From assembly GCA_963691815.1 (NCBI GenBank), contig OY829646.1, positions 24,224,938-24,288,937 of the forward strand: DNA of 64,000 nt, written 5' to 3'. The translations under genes and the position numbers were made by a program. This stretch comes from Echiichthys vipera. Its lineage: Eukaryota; Chordata; Actinopteri; Perciformes; Trachinidae. The notes beneath the pieces were generated by a model. The model ran no database searches. It saw only the letters and a program-made list of their open reading frames with translations, and was not told the origin of the DNA. Shown piece after piece: positions 37,020-50,735 of the stretch. Position 1 is the stretch's first letter; each line of letters starts with the position of its first letter.

Positions 37020-38045
37020 CACGAATGCGAGTTTTACACACGTCAACATTTTGCTTCTTGTCATTTCATACTCTGACCACTCAGCTTACTTTTATGAACA
37101 GTTTTATTTATTGATTCTTGAATGGATAACACCAAATAATCTTTCTGGTCTGGTGAGTTTCTGGTCTGGTGAGTTTCCTTCTCAGTATTTAGTTCTACTT
37201 TGCTGCCATCTACTGTTGACTCAGAAAAAACCATGAAGGCAAAATGAGATACCCCAACCTTTTTTTTTTTTAACCTCTCCCTGTACAACATTAAAGGCAA
37301 TTACGTTTTAAATGATTGATTTATGAAATGCGTTCTTATTTACTGTAGACAATAGAAGCTGGTGAGCATGCTGTGACATATTTGAATGTGCTTGCCACTC
37401 TTGCCTTAATTTTTAAAGCCTCTTTTACTGGAAGCCACACAGTTGTTTCTGATTCAGACACACTAATCTAATGATGCTTATGAAGCACTTTGGAGTTTCA
37501 GAGTTTTGTTTATAACATATTTGAAAAGTGCTATTTGCAAAGACGTTAAGTGTTTACAGCATGATGTGCTGCATATGCAATATGATGTTTGTGTTTTGTA
37601 GTCAGCTACCTAATATTTCATGTTGAATTACTGAAACTGCTGCATGCAATATGAGTGTTTTTACAGTGTTTTGAAATACCAAAGAACTGTTCTCATACAC
37701 ACTGACTGGACTTGTGTAACATTTATTTTATGTATGACAAGACGACAATCATGCAAACTATAATATGTGTGTGATGGTGCCAACATACAAATATCGTATT
37801 CATTATGAATGTCAGTATTTTGTTTGCGTTCATAAATGTTTTCTACTTTTGTGCTTTCAGCTGTTATTTGTGTTTTAGATCATTTTGTCTCTTTTCCACT
37901 CATTCAGCTGAAGCCTTTTATAAAGTGTGTGAGCCAGCTGGATGGTTAGGAGAAATTACATTTTAAAGGTGATCACCTGCATGGTCTCGTGGTCATGTGT
38001 CATAATTGTGATGTGGCTGACAATAAATAACTGACCCAAAGTGTC
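36387..38045 (+). other. mical2: mical2 3' UTR (inferred)
   Basis: Follows the stop codon with no further exon. Candidate poly(A) signals: AATAAA at 36732 and at 38022, the second followed by a GT-containing tract; an ATTAAA at 37289. Which one is used cannot be told. The interval also holds an AT microsatellite and a duplicated 16-bp tttctggtctggtgag unit near 37140-37173. Confidence 0.5.
36979..37006. repeat. (AT)14 microsatellite
   Basis: A pure AT run inside a longer TA-rich tract (36962-37019), within the inferred mical2 3' UTR. Confidence 0.95.
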
Positions 38046-39634
38046 TGATTATATGACTTAACAACATTTACAGTGCTGAAGTGATTAAAGACGCTTGTTT
38101 GAAGTGACACTGAGTTAAACTAAACTCGTATGACTAATGAACGGCTTCAGTGTTTGTCATTGATCCTCCGGTTGTTTTGGGAATGAACTTGGAACTAACT
38201 AAGCTTGGCTCAAGACCTGTGGAGTGCTGCCTACATCTCTTAGTATTTGGTGGTTCAAATAGTATGAAATTGTAATTATTTCTGATTACTGCACTAGAAC
38301 TAACTTGTAATGAGAAGAAACCAAGGAAGCAGCAAATCAGCTTTTTTTTTGTGCTTTCACAAAAAAAAATCTCAAAACATCAACTTTTCAAATCGAATTC
38401 CGCTAAAAATATCAGTCGACTGACAAGTGCTGTAAGGATTCACCAATATTTAAAGCAAGTTCTGTAAGTATTCACTGTTTTCAGCAGATGGAGTTGCCCA
38501 GTTGTCATTGGTTTGTATCTGTTCACATTTTAATTTCTCAGAGAGCTTCCAAAATGGACTACTTTTTGAAGGTCACGAATAACAATTTAGAAAGAAGTGA
38601 ATGCCAGACCTCTGTAGCCTGCTCCTCATGTCTGATTTGAGGCTAGTGGCATTAGCTTTTACTAGCATTACACACCTGAATCTGCAAAAAAACTATGGTG
38701 GTTGAGTTTTAAATCATATTTTCATTTTACTTGTAGACGACACTTACCTGGGTCCAGACCTTGCAATCCAACTCCAAGTTGACAAAGTGTAACTAGTTGA
38801 CAATTCTGTCTGATATCAGGCAAAATACTGCAGCGGCTCTTACAAAGTACATACTAATGCATGCGGTATATATTCTACTTTACCAAAACCGGCTATCTCA
38901 CTATGCATTCTGGGATGAGGAGGAAAAAACGCCCTGGCTTGTTGGCATTTATTTAAACCAATCACAATTACCGTGGCAACGTTGCCTCTGCAAAATAGTC
39001 TCTGGAGGAAACTTGTTTTTGTGGAACATTTGCATATAGGTAGGCCAGTGACATTGAAATGACTTATTCCCCATAAAAGAAAAGGCCACAAACATTTCAA
39101 CGGTGTGGTAAGATTTTTACTAAAAGAAAAGACCTACAGTTTGATCGTCTGTGACCCAGAGGTGAAGCCTACCTATGCTTCAGCTCTGGAGGAGCTCACA
39201 CTTATTAAACCATTTCTACAGAAGCTTGTGTGAAGTGGAACAGATTAGTACACTGGTCAAGTCAATGTCAGTGATGCAGGCCGCTGCCAGAGGAAAAAAT
39301 ATGTGGCAAATCAACTCTGACTAATAATGGTTATGTCAGAAAATGGATCAACATCGTGCATCTGTCCTGTGAGACGGAGCCTTTTCCCAGGTGCATTCAC
39401 AAGGTGTTCTTGTCCGCCACTGCAAGCTCATATTCTAGTTCAGACTAGCGAGACGTAGAGTGCTAACTTGGAGTTCAGTATAGAGTAGTGCCATTTAGAA
39501 AAAAAATTCCCCTTTCAGTGTGCGCTTTGGTCTCCTGTAGCTTTACATTTTCACTGCATAACTGACCTGGTTTATAAAACAGTTCAGTGACATTTTTCTG
39601 CCTTCTCTTAAGTAACCTAAAATAAAAAAGTGCA

Positions 39635-39815
39635 TCTATGTTGTGTTAGAAAAGGTTAAGGGATGCACTTTGAGCACAGAGGATTGAACCTCCATTAACG
39701 TGAGAAATTGCTGTAAACACAATGTGCTGTAAAACAGTCCTTGACTCTACAACACCAGTTTATATTCTGTTGAAACTTATGTTCTTCCCTCTCTTCAAGA
39801 GTACATTTTGAAGGT
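39635..39815 (+). repeat. Dispersed repeat family B, copy 1
   Basis: Shares ordered blocks with 41085-41290: tatgttgtgtt, gggatgcacttt, aacctccatt, then cagtccttgactctacaa and tattctgttgaa. Divergent and gapped relative to copy 2. Non-coding. Confidence 0.55.
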
Positions 39816-41084
39816 TAACAGTTACACTATTGATTTCTACTGCAACCTCTACTGCCATTAAATGATGACAACATAGAGATGTATAAACACTAAAGGGAAT
39901 AAAGGCAAAACTTAACTAATCTATCACAGTGGACAGGTGTGTGCCAGATAATATATAATATATATTTAACATGAACAAAATGTGACAGAGGATACATTTC
40001 CTAACATTTAATATAATTAGATATGTCAATATCGCAATGTATCTGTAAATACTTACATACTCTACATTGTAAAGCCCACAGGCAGATGTTGAGGAAGACA
40101 CATCATCCGGGTCTATAAAGGAGCTGAGCTTCATAAAAAGATATTGTTTTTTTTCCTCTTCGTTCTCAACTTTTTCATTAATTCACATTACTGTTTGTAT
40201 TAAACTCAAACTCTCTCAAAGATCCTTAACAATTACAAGATACACATAAAGATAATCCGAATAAGCAATAACTCCCTTTCAGTTAATTAGTTTCAGTTCG
40301 GCTTTAAAACTGTAGAGTCAGTCGGTGCATGTCCACAGTAATGAACGCATTTTCAATGTTTGTGTCCTGTTTTTTATTCAGAAGCTGCCACAAGTGAGGT
40401 TCACGCACAGAGGACTGCCAATGAAACAATAATAATTCTTGATTATGTACATAATTGTTTGGATTGCATGCTGACTTCCTAAAAGTGTGCTATAAATGTT
40501 GTTTTGTTGTTTTTCAGCGATTCCTTGGTTTCTTTTTGTGCCACCGTATTTCTCAATAAATATATGTGTTGTTACTGGGGTCTGACTTCATTTATCCGAT
40601 AGACAGAAGGCAAAAGAAATTTCATACAGTAAAAAAGTCACTTAGGGCTGCAACCAATTATTTTATACAGTTTGTCTGTATTTCAGACCGGAAACTGGTT
40701 TATCCTTAAATAAATTCTTTCTGCAGTGAAAAAAATCCCGTAGCTTGATCAAAACTCTGCCTGTCAATTCACACACACACGCACACAACAAGGTCTCTGA
40801 CTCTGTTACTAAAAGCCATTGTTCATAACCTACACACTAAAGTGTAATGCTACATTGCAACCTAGTATCACACCACAGCTCTCAAGGACCGTTGACGGTT
40901 TTTGTCCAAAGGTTCATGATGGCACCATTTAGCTCATAAATACTTCACATCACATCTCTTTCAGTAAGCAGATATTGACCTCTGTATTTTTGTGTATAAC
41001 TGGACTGAAATCTGGTTTATAGAGTAAATAAAATAAAAATTTCACTGTGTCCTCTTTAGTCCTAAAAGTCATACATCTTAAAAT

Positions 41085-41310
41085 GAAAACTCTCTCTTGT
41101 GTTGTGATCAAAGCTGTTGAGGAATGCACTTAGAGCTGGGAGGCTAGGCCTCCATTGACTGGAGAAAATGACTCTGTATAAAAGATGACTTTTGGAATAA
41201 GTGTTGCACAGTTGTATAGAGTGTGAAGAAAAAGAAGTCCTTAACTCTACAAAGAAATTCATTTTCTGAACGAAAGTGTTTCTCACCTTACTTTCATGAG
41301 TCTAAGAATC
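41085..41310 (+). repeat. Dispersed repeat family B, copy 2
   Basis: Same orientation as copy 1, about 1.4 kb downstream. Blocks: cttgtgttgtga, ggaatgcactta, ggcctccattgactggag, gaagtccttaactctacaa, ttttctgaacgaaagtg. Confidence 0.6.
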
Positions 41311-43394
41311 CAAAATATAAAAAGACCAACAATTTGACTCAGAGTTTGATGGCAACACTTTGAATTTAAGAGTAGCAGATTAAGCTGGTGTATGCAGAGT
41401 AGTCTGAGTGTTACTTTTCTCATCCGATTCATTAATGTGTCATTTAAAAGGCAAGAACAAATTCTCCAGTAGTTTGTAAGTATGAAAAAAGGCCGAAGGA
41501 GGGAGGAGACAAGGAGACACAAAATGATCCCAAAATGTATTGACAACAAGATCGACACACAGTCACTAAATATTTCAATTAATTTTGAGAGAGGAAGCTG
41601 GTGCTCAGAAAAACTGTCCACAGTCATGAAAGCACATAATCTTTTTCCTTCTAGTTTCACCCCACAGAACTGTGGTGCAGCGATGTGAAGTGTGCTTTTA
41701 TAAAACACAGTCCTGCACTTTGTTGTGTGTGCATCTCTTGTGGAGTGCCATCTGTTTACTGACCTTTTGCAACTTTTTCATTTCTTGTTTTTTATTAAAT
41801 GACCTTTCCTTAGATGTAAAAAGAGCAGAATAGAAAAACACGTTATACGGAAACAATGATTAGCATTCAAGCAACAGGGCAATCAAAGCCTGAAATGACA
41901 TTGAAATTACAGAAGCTGTGAAAGATGATGGGGGTGGGGGTTGGGTGTGTAGAGCTGGGGCTAGATGAATAAAAAAAAAAATACAATGTCATTATTTCGG
42001 CACTTTGGCGCAAATCATCCTTTTAAACAGTCAAACACAAATCTCCAAAAGGAGGAGACAGTCGCTGAGGCTGCTGGAGTAAATAATGCGTTTGAACATT
42101 TACATTTCCTCAAAGGAGAAAATTAGAAAAGTTGAACAAACAGACGTCATTTAAGGTGATTTTGATTACCCACACTTACAGTATTTTGCCGTAAGGTTAT
42201 TAAGAAGGCTTTAGAAGGTAGTTTTCACATAAAAAAACACTGCTGCTATATAACATAATAGCAAACATGGTAAAAATGCCAGTATATAAACAGGTTCCAC
42301 ACATAACAGAGCTCCACAGAGAGCTTCCTGTTTCATATTGACAAATGTTGAAAAGGGATTAATGGCAGCCGATGTCATTCTATATCTCATAAGCCTCATA
42401 CAACAAACCACGCAGAGCGTATATCTGCTCATCTTATACTAAATAACAGTACAGGGAGAAATACATTTAAGGCTCCCGTGCAGAACAATGAAGTTGTCAT
42501 CTGTGTGGCTCCTCTCTGTCTGCACCGAGCTCCTGCTTCAGTCCCTTCCACCAGACGGCAACAACATGGGAAATGTCTTCTTCCTTTTTTTGAAAGTCTT
42601 TCATCATAATCACTGAACAGGAAAAGTTCTGTTTTCCAGTGTGCCTGAAAGGAAAACAAAAAGATATCTATCACTGTAAAGTACGAAAAAAACTAAAATT
42701 ACTAGTGGAAAGTACACATTTATACTTCCGCCGCTCCACATTATTGAAATAAATTCATAAATCAGTACAGCAATACGTTCACATGTATTTGCAATTACTG
42801 TTATTTTGGTTTTGTATGTATCAGGTATGCAAGTTTTATTTTTCACGCACGCTACAGCTGCATAGAAGGTATTTTTTTTCACGGGCATATTTTAAACTTC
42901 CTCCCTCTGAGTGTGCAAATACACCACAAAGTATTTACTAATCCTTTCTTGTCAGCAGTGTATGTTTAATTAAATGAATGATCTCAAGTTGATCCTTGAG
43001 ATGCTTTACCAAATTGCTGCCTCTTCTGAATTTAACTGGAGCTCAGAGTGCAACACAAACATTTGTTGCATTTAAAAAAAAAAAAAGAAAATCAGGAAGT
43101 TTAAACCCGACAGCCTTCACAACCAAAATGTTTCACATTTTTGCCTTTATCTGAACCCTGAAATTCCATTAAGCTGCACAATCTTAAATATGTTGCTAAT
43201 TTGGATGTGATGCTTTGACATCGCCTCAGATTGTCAGATACAGGGTTCAAATCATTTTTGTAATAATTACTTTTGTGCACAGGCCTTTTATACTATTTAT
43301 TTTCCTTTTAATTTTATATTTTGTTTACATTATTTTACTTGCATTAATTCATTCAATTCACCTCCATTATATTGATGTGAGTTAGAAGAATATC

Positions 43395-43885
43395 TTAAAG
43401 GTCCTATTTTGTAAACCGTGAGACTTCCATGTCATTATTCAAAATTATAAAGCAGGTTACGGTGTCATACAAATACTGTGAAAGTATCAAAATGCTCAAT
43501 CCACAGCGAAATGCTCACAGCCCGTATTCAGAATCTGTGTCTTTAAATGAGCCACCAGGACTTCTGTACTATATACAGGTATAAAGTGCCGCTACAGTGA
43601 TGTTACAGTCATTCCCCGGCTGCAATGAAAGTGCAGAGACACAAAAATTGCAGATGTGGAAGACCTGGAAAAGCTGACCAATCAGATCAGACTGGGCTTT
43701 TTCGAGAGAATTGGCTTAAACAGACAATGAAACCTTTCAGACAGAGTTTGAACACAGGTATATTCAGAGAGACAGTATGGGAAAATGTGTCTTTTGAACA
43801 TTAAGGATGTAAACATGCTTTAGCAGAAACACAAACTACAGGTATGAACCTGAAATTAGTGTAATATCTCCCCTTTAAAGCAACT
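43395..43885 (+). repeat. Dispersed repeat family A, copy 2
   Basis: Begins aaggtcctattttgtaaacc and ends about tgaacctgaaattagtgtaa. Internal blocks gaaagtatcaaaatgctcaa, cagcccgtattcagaatctg and gaccaatcagatcagactgg match copy 1. The most complete copy in the window. Confidence 0.75.
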
Positions 43886-46800
43886 ATACAAGGAATTTTC
43901 CTTTTGTGTTGATTTTGGCACCGCCCCGTTTCCATGATCACCACTGCCTCATGTTGGCAAGGCTTTTTGTTTTGGAAGCGCGTCAAAGGAAGACACCACT
44001 TATTTTTGATACCTTTTTTTGCGTAGCTATGAAGTAATGTATACATTGGCTATAGACTAAGATCAATACCTGTTAGATGGTGACGGTGAAACTTTATTTT
44101 AGCCAATGTAAATTCATATATTGATTTAAAACCAAGTCTCACAAATTGATTTAACAAATAAATGGACCTATTACTGTCCAGGTTCAGTTAGGGTTCAGCT
44201 CCTTTTTAAATCCTGAATTCATCTATTGAACGACCGCCCAACGTTGACTCATCTTTTCACCCGCGCTCTGGCACTGTCCCTTCTAGCTGTTTTTTTTTCT
44301 TTTTCAGATCTTTTCCTTTTCTCTTTGCTGATCCTGAACGAGTATCAGACATAACCACAAATATTACATTAAAAAACAAAATTCTCTAAAGAAAAATCTC
44401 CTCCTGCTTCCTTTTAACACACTCACTGCAAAACTTTGGGAAATTGTAAACACAGGCTCTTCCGTTCTGTGTGCTGTAAATCGTTATGTCTGATTTCACA
44501 GGGAATCAGACTCAGGGACATGTATTGAGAATAAGTATACTGGAATAGCCAATCGTCTCGCTGTGTACATAGGTCATTTAAAGGCATCAGTATTAAATTG
44601 AGATTGTTTCATAACCAGTATGTGAGTAAGTGTAAAGAAATAAATATATTTTTTGGGGGTAAACTGATCCTTTCATAGGATCACTAAGCATGCCATTGAC
44701 GATTGTTATTGGTTCAATTCAAATTGATAATGTCATCCAGATTCTGGCCTCAAATATCGTGAAGAGATACCGCCTGCGCTGTATCTGGCGATGTTTCCCA
44801 TTTTGTGAAATAACTGGAAACTGAGTGAGTGATAAGAAAGAAGCAGGTCTGAAAATGGCAACTGAATAAAACCTTGGAATGTGCCGCCTGTGACGCAGAA
44901 CCACTGTTCACGGCATATACAGGAAACAGTTATATGTAACTGCACAATCAAATGTGCTTTGTAAAAGCTCATGAAATGAATAAATCATCACTATTCTGCA
45001 ATCACTATTCTGGATAATCCATTGGAGAAATGTCACAGATTATTACTTTAATAGCATTCCACATACAGGAAATGTAGGGGTTTAAAAGGTAAAAGGCATA
45101 AAACTAGCTTTCTGTATAATAATTTCTAACTATAAAAACCATAACACATCTCTCTGGAAATGCCTTCAGTAGCATCAACTAATATGTGTTTCCCTCTGGA
45201 AATGTCGCCTACTATGCTGTATTTATGATTCAGTCAAAAAAAAGAAAAATAAGTGAGCTTTCGTCCAACACTCTAATGATCAAATGTAGGGACAGAGCCA
45301 AACTTTTACTCCATTAGGAGGCTTTTATTTAAAAAAAAAAAAAAAAAGAATAAAAGAATGCGAACATTGCAGCTCTTTGAGGGGCTGCAGCTGCACAAAT
45401 ATGTTTCTTTTTGTAGTTCTACCTCTCCAAACAAGATGTATATTAACAGTATTTCTGAATTGCAGTGCATGTACATGCTGACAATCCGATTGAGTGATTG
45501 AGAAGAGATGTGCTGGGTGTGAGAATCAGGTGAAATACTGGAGACTACTGCAGAGCACGGAGGAAATGACTCTGAAATGAAGTGACATGCAAACTAGTGT
45601 ATATGCAAAAATACTACATTATTTCACTATATACTATATAGTAAGTATAAATACTAATATTAATAATGTTCTAATAATAATGGATGCTTTTTCATTTAGG
45701 TGAGACAGGGCTGCACGCTGCTGAACTGAGCCATTACTGCTAAGACAAGTCAATCAATGACAACTCAGGTTAGTATTACCATGAGAGATTTCACACAGAG
45801 CCCCACTTGCTCTACATTTTCCTGAATACTTCACAGATACCAATTAATTCAAGGTGGTATCTCACTAATTCCCTGTTGTTTTACAAATTCACTCATTGTC
45901 CATCTCCCTCGATTTCCTGCCTGGTGTGCCAGTATCTTGCCTCAGCTCACCAGTTTGCTGCTTTCACTCATCAACCTCCCACTATAGTCAGCATCTACTG
46001 GTCTTCAGCAATGCTCATCGGGTGTCAAACAGCCCCTTCATGTCTTCAGTCTGACCTCCTCTGGTTTCTGCTGACCATCGTCTGCTAAGAGTTCAGGTTG
46101 TTTGACAGTTTGACGACGTGTTGAGTGACCACTCAACGGTGGTATAACACTTCCTCCCTGATTTCTCTAAGAAATCTCTTACTTTTGTGTGTCTCTGGAT
46201 ATATGGGCCTATGTATCTTAATGGTGCACACTTTCAAATTCTTCTCGAAGGCTTTCATGGTGTTACTCTCTTGCTGAGACATGCATACTCAAAGATTTAC
46301 CCCGTAAGATTTTCATCTAGCAAATTGTCTGTTAAGTTACTATCCATCATCGGGTGAGTTAAAACAAGGGTGATTGATAATATGACCCACTAATGAAAGC
46401 ACTTTTACTTGCCGTATTGCTGAGTATGTGGAGACATTCCCTCACTAGATGCAAATGCACTGTAGTAAGGGCAGAAGTTTAATAGGAACATGAGTGGGTG
46501 TGTGTGGATTTCAGAGGGTAACATTTAGGGGGCGGACTGGTAGAAGAGAGGTGAATTTTTGAGAAGCAAAAAAAAAAAATCAATACACATAGCCACTATG
46601 AACGTCACAAGATGGAGGCTCTGAAAGAACAAGTTTGCCTGCAATTACATTTTACCACCAAAGAGGCAGCTAGAAACAACGTGTCTCAATTTGTACGGAT
46701 TATGACTTTAAGAAGAAGTAACATTTTCAATGGATGACTTTTATTTGTAATGGAGTATTGTTACTGTACAGGCCTTGTATTGTCTTCACTTTTGGGACAA

Positions 46801-49800
46801 ATTAGGACATATTGTCTTCTTCTCACTTTCAAACAATAGAGATAACATACTGTATGTGTTTAATGATTGCAATCACTCTCTACTAGAACACAATTAACAA
46901 TGGTTATAGTTGGATTCGTTTTTTTTGTGGTGGTGGTGGAGGTGGACACGTGACAGAAGGTAAAGAGTGGGGGAAAGTTAGAGCAAACAGCTTCTCTGTG
47001 CTTAGATTTTTATATTGTAACATTATATATGTGTGTGAGTGTGTGTGTCTATGTGTATTTGTGGGCATGTTTCTGTGTGTCTCTGTGTACGCCGGTCAAA
47101 ATGACCTGAAGATATGAAGGATGTAAATGTGTGGGTTATAGTAGCATGTGTGCTCAATTTCTTATTGTTTTTTGTACATGTTTATCACAGAAAATAAGCT
47201 AAGGCCATACATGTACCAAATTTTTTTTTGTAAAAACTTGAAACGAGTATATTAGACCTGAATACCATACCAGGGTTAGAGTGGCTTTAACCGATTTTTA
47301 TAGTCACAGTGTCCCAAATGACAACATGAAAACAATGTGAAAGGGGTCGCTCAGAATGATGAACCTACACAGAATTATCACCTGAATCTACAGCTTGTCT
47401 CGACTTTACAGAGCTTTATAGCAGGCAGCTGTTTTCAGCAAGAAAACTATAAAAAGCCACTGTACACCACCTGCTCAGCACCAAACAGCAGACAGACACA
47501 GTTAGAGAATAGCTGGTGAACATATTGGAGCATTTAGCAGCTAAAGAGCCTGATATTTCCTTAGGAGTTGGTAGAGACCAAACATAATGCTAAAAGGGGA
47601 GTGAATATCGGAATTGTGTTCACCAGGAGGCCAAAACACGACTCCATATTAATGATAATGTTTTCTCTGTGTAAATAGGCAACTATCAACTTAAAGGGTG
47701 ATTATATGATTTTGCATGTTTAAGTAAAGGATGAGAATGATTCTTCCACCATTGTTGTCAGTCAGGTAATGCACTGTACAATTAATCATCTACTTACTTC
47801 TACGGTGCTGTACTCCCTTTTAACATGGGAGTGTATTTCTGTTCCTGAGGTTTCAACAAACCTTGACTTTTTTCTGCATATGTATGTGCCTTGTATGTGT
47901 GAGAGCGCTACTTAAAAATAATCCTTATAGCTAATTATTAGGACACTGCAGTAACAAGACAAAATCAATCTCTTGGAAACATGGGAAATTCACATGTTTT
48001 TAGCTTTTATGTTGGAGTCATGGGTTGTTCCACTTCAATCATACCAGCTGCTCTTAGTTTTGGTTGAGAATGAGCCCTGGATTTCTCGCCAGCCTTATCC
48101 TCTGACATTTAAGCTGAGATAGCGCCAATGCACTTCAATAGCCCATTGTTCTGAACCACTATCATCAGTAAAGCCCAGGACATGGGAGCTGTGCTGTTTC
48201 ACCAAAAAGCAGAAAATGATCACCCATAATCAGACATCATACGCCAAGATGTCTTCAACAGGAGCATTTCCAGCCATTAGGTGCAATTACACTCCTGTAT
48301 CTGCCTTTATATAGCTCTGCATTCATATCAAATAAGCCTCTCGGCACATGCTCAGATCATCACCCTATCTGTCCTTTATAGAGGACAACAGCAGTTCTGG
48401 CAGCAGTTAAGAAAAACACCCCCAGAAAGGTAAGCTTGGCGGGAACGACATTGTTGACGAGTAGTTTATGTCTATTAGAGGTTCAGGAACTTATATGTGT
48501 TAGTTATTGATTTGAGCTTGAGAATATAACAAATGTTATCTATGTTCTCCCTTATTATCAGTGCTCTTTGAACGTGCACATTTCCCAATGCTTTTTTTTT
48601 TGGATCAATGTCACAGCTAAGATAGTACACCATAAATTGTATTTTACAATCATTTTAAAGCCATATATGCCTTTATTATGAATGTATACACAAGTAGCAG
48701 CTGAACCCACAGTTTCTGCAGAAATCATTCCTTCTGAATTTTTTGTATCATACTGTAGGTCCAAGTAATTTTTTTGCCAGATGGCAGAAATTTGATGGTG
48801 CGCTGATTCTCTTTGATGGCAGGACATAAAGCTCTGTTCTAAAAGCATGCATCTGTGTGATATCACAAAATCCTCTGCCTCAGATACAATCTGCGTGCAC
48901 ATCTGGTTATAATCACATTTTAAACATTGGTTATGCAATAATCTGTCTTTAATGTCTGTATCCTACTGGCAGAGTCTTCTATTGAATAGACAACTGAGCG
49001 TCCACAGAGATAAAGAGATTTGTGACCAGGAGGTATGCAAACTGTCAAAACTGTGATAAAAAAAACAGCAACACCACCCAAACAGCCGCAGCAGCATATT
49101 GAACATTTGAAACTGCATTTGTGAGGATTGTTGGAACTTACTTACAATATATATAAATACATTTCTACATTTATTCACATGAAAAAAAACCTGATTAGTA
49201 GAAAGTAAAATACGTTTTGACTCTTCAGCAGTATGTGGAAAAATAAATTGATTACTGATAACTGGGTTCCTCCTCCATGGAAAACACAACAGGAATTTGT
49301 CATTTCATTGATTTTACAAAAACACAGTTTTGTTATCACAAAAAACATGTCTGCATTAATGAAATACTGAACGTGGCAGGCTGCACTGAACCCTTTACTA
49401 TCATACGTTCCTGCGGAAATACACAGTGCAACAGTCATTTTCATTCACTAGAACTATTGATGGTCAACTACAGACCTAATGGAGCCAGGCTTAATGAACA
49501 GAGTGAAGGACAACTGATTGCACCACAGACATCTATTATATCTTGCATAAAATAAATCATCATGGGCAGAAAAGGGATGGTGCCAGCCTGAAAGCATGGC
49601 ACCCTGCCAACAATTTAGTTCACAACGATCCTGTTCATTACACGTTTCACTTTGATTTGAAGACAATCAGTTTGTCAGGGCCGTAAAGGAATGGTCACTT
49701 AATATTTCCAGAGTTGACATGTTAGGAGGTACGCTGTTTATATGTTTTGATCTGATCCCCGTAACCTAGTACAATATATGAGTTACCATGGTGACCCAAG

Positions 49801-50344
49801 TGAAGCAGCATCATGAGACCAGGCAAAGATTCAATACCTGATTGCTATTTCAACATATAAAGTTGATAGGAATTGGGCTTGGTGAGCTCACACTAAACCA
49901 AAACTTCATATCACATATAGCCTCTTAGGGTCCTTCTGTAGCATCATCGACAATATCAAAAGCATACTACGCAGAATTTTCCTTTAAAAAAACAAACAAA
50001 ACAATCATCATTAATGATTCACTGGAGGTGTGTGGAAGTTCCTGTGTCAGCAGAAACCCTGCCATCTGCCTGCATTTTCTTATTATTTTGCTGTGTTCTG
50101 GATGTTTCTAGGTGTCAACACACATGCGCTAGCACATATCCAACAGAAAATCACAGAAAAATGCATATATGGGAAGGCAGGTTCCAAAACAAGAGTGAGG
50201 TTTGCTTTCACTGTCGTTACCCTATGTGGTGCTGCAGGTGGTACACTGGACTGTGTTCTGGCAACTGCAGTCATGGGACGTGCATTTCTGGTGTCGTTGA
50301 GCGGGAGGAGCATTAAAATTCTTGCATATGCCTTTAAACAACTT

Positions 50345-50735
50345 AACAGACTAGGAGTTGGAGTCCCGCATCCCCTCTTCCTGTGGAGCCTCAGTGTTAA
50401 TAACCAAACTCTTTGAGAACTTGCTGTTTATTCTGACCACCTGCTTCCTCTCCTGCTTGAAGTCCAAGATCCACTGACAGAAAGACATTTGGACTCTCAG
50501 GTGGAGGAGTTTATCATTCAGTCTGGACTCTAGAATTTTGTTGAATACTGAGCTGTAATCGACAGATTCCCTGCATAAGTAGCAGGTGCCTCAAGCTGTT
50601 GAAGAACTGAGTGTGAAGATGATGACACTGCATCATATTCACAGACCGATTTGACCTGTATGCAAACTGGAAAGCTTCAAGAGCTGGAGAATGAGGCAGT
50701 GGAGCTGAGCAATAGCGCTCTGAAAAAGTGCTTTA
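50345..50735 (-). mobile_element. Degenerate L2-type LINE, reverse transcriptase fragment
   Basis: On the minus strand an open stretch from about 50553 to 50351 reads ...SVFNKILESRL, then FCQWILDFKQERKQVVRIN and SLVINTEAPQ. This is the palm-region signature of fish L2/Rex1-like non-LTR retrotransposons (usual forms WILDFL, RKQVVR and TGAPQGC). Upstream, FAYRSNRSV-like sequence lies in another frame. The GAPQGC core is altered and a stop follows, so it is a dead fragment with frameshifts. Confidence 0.8.
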
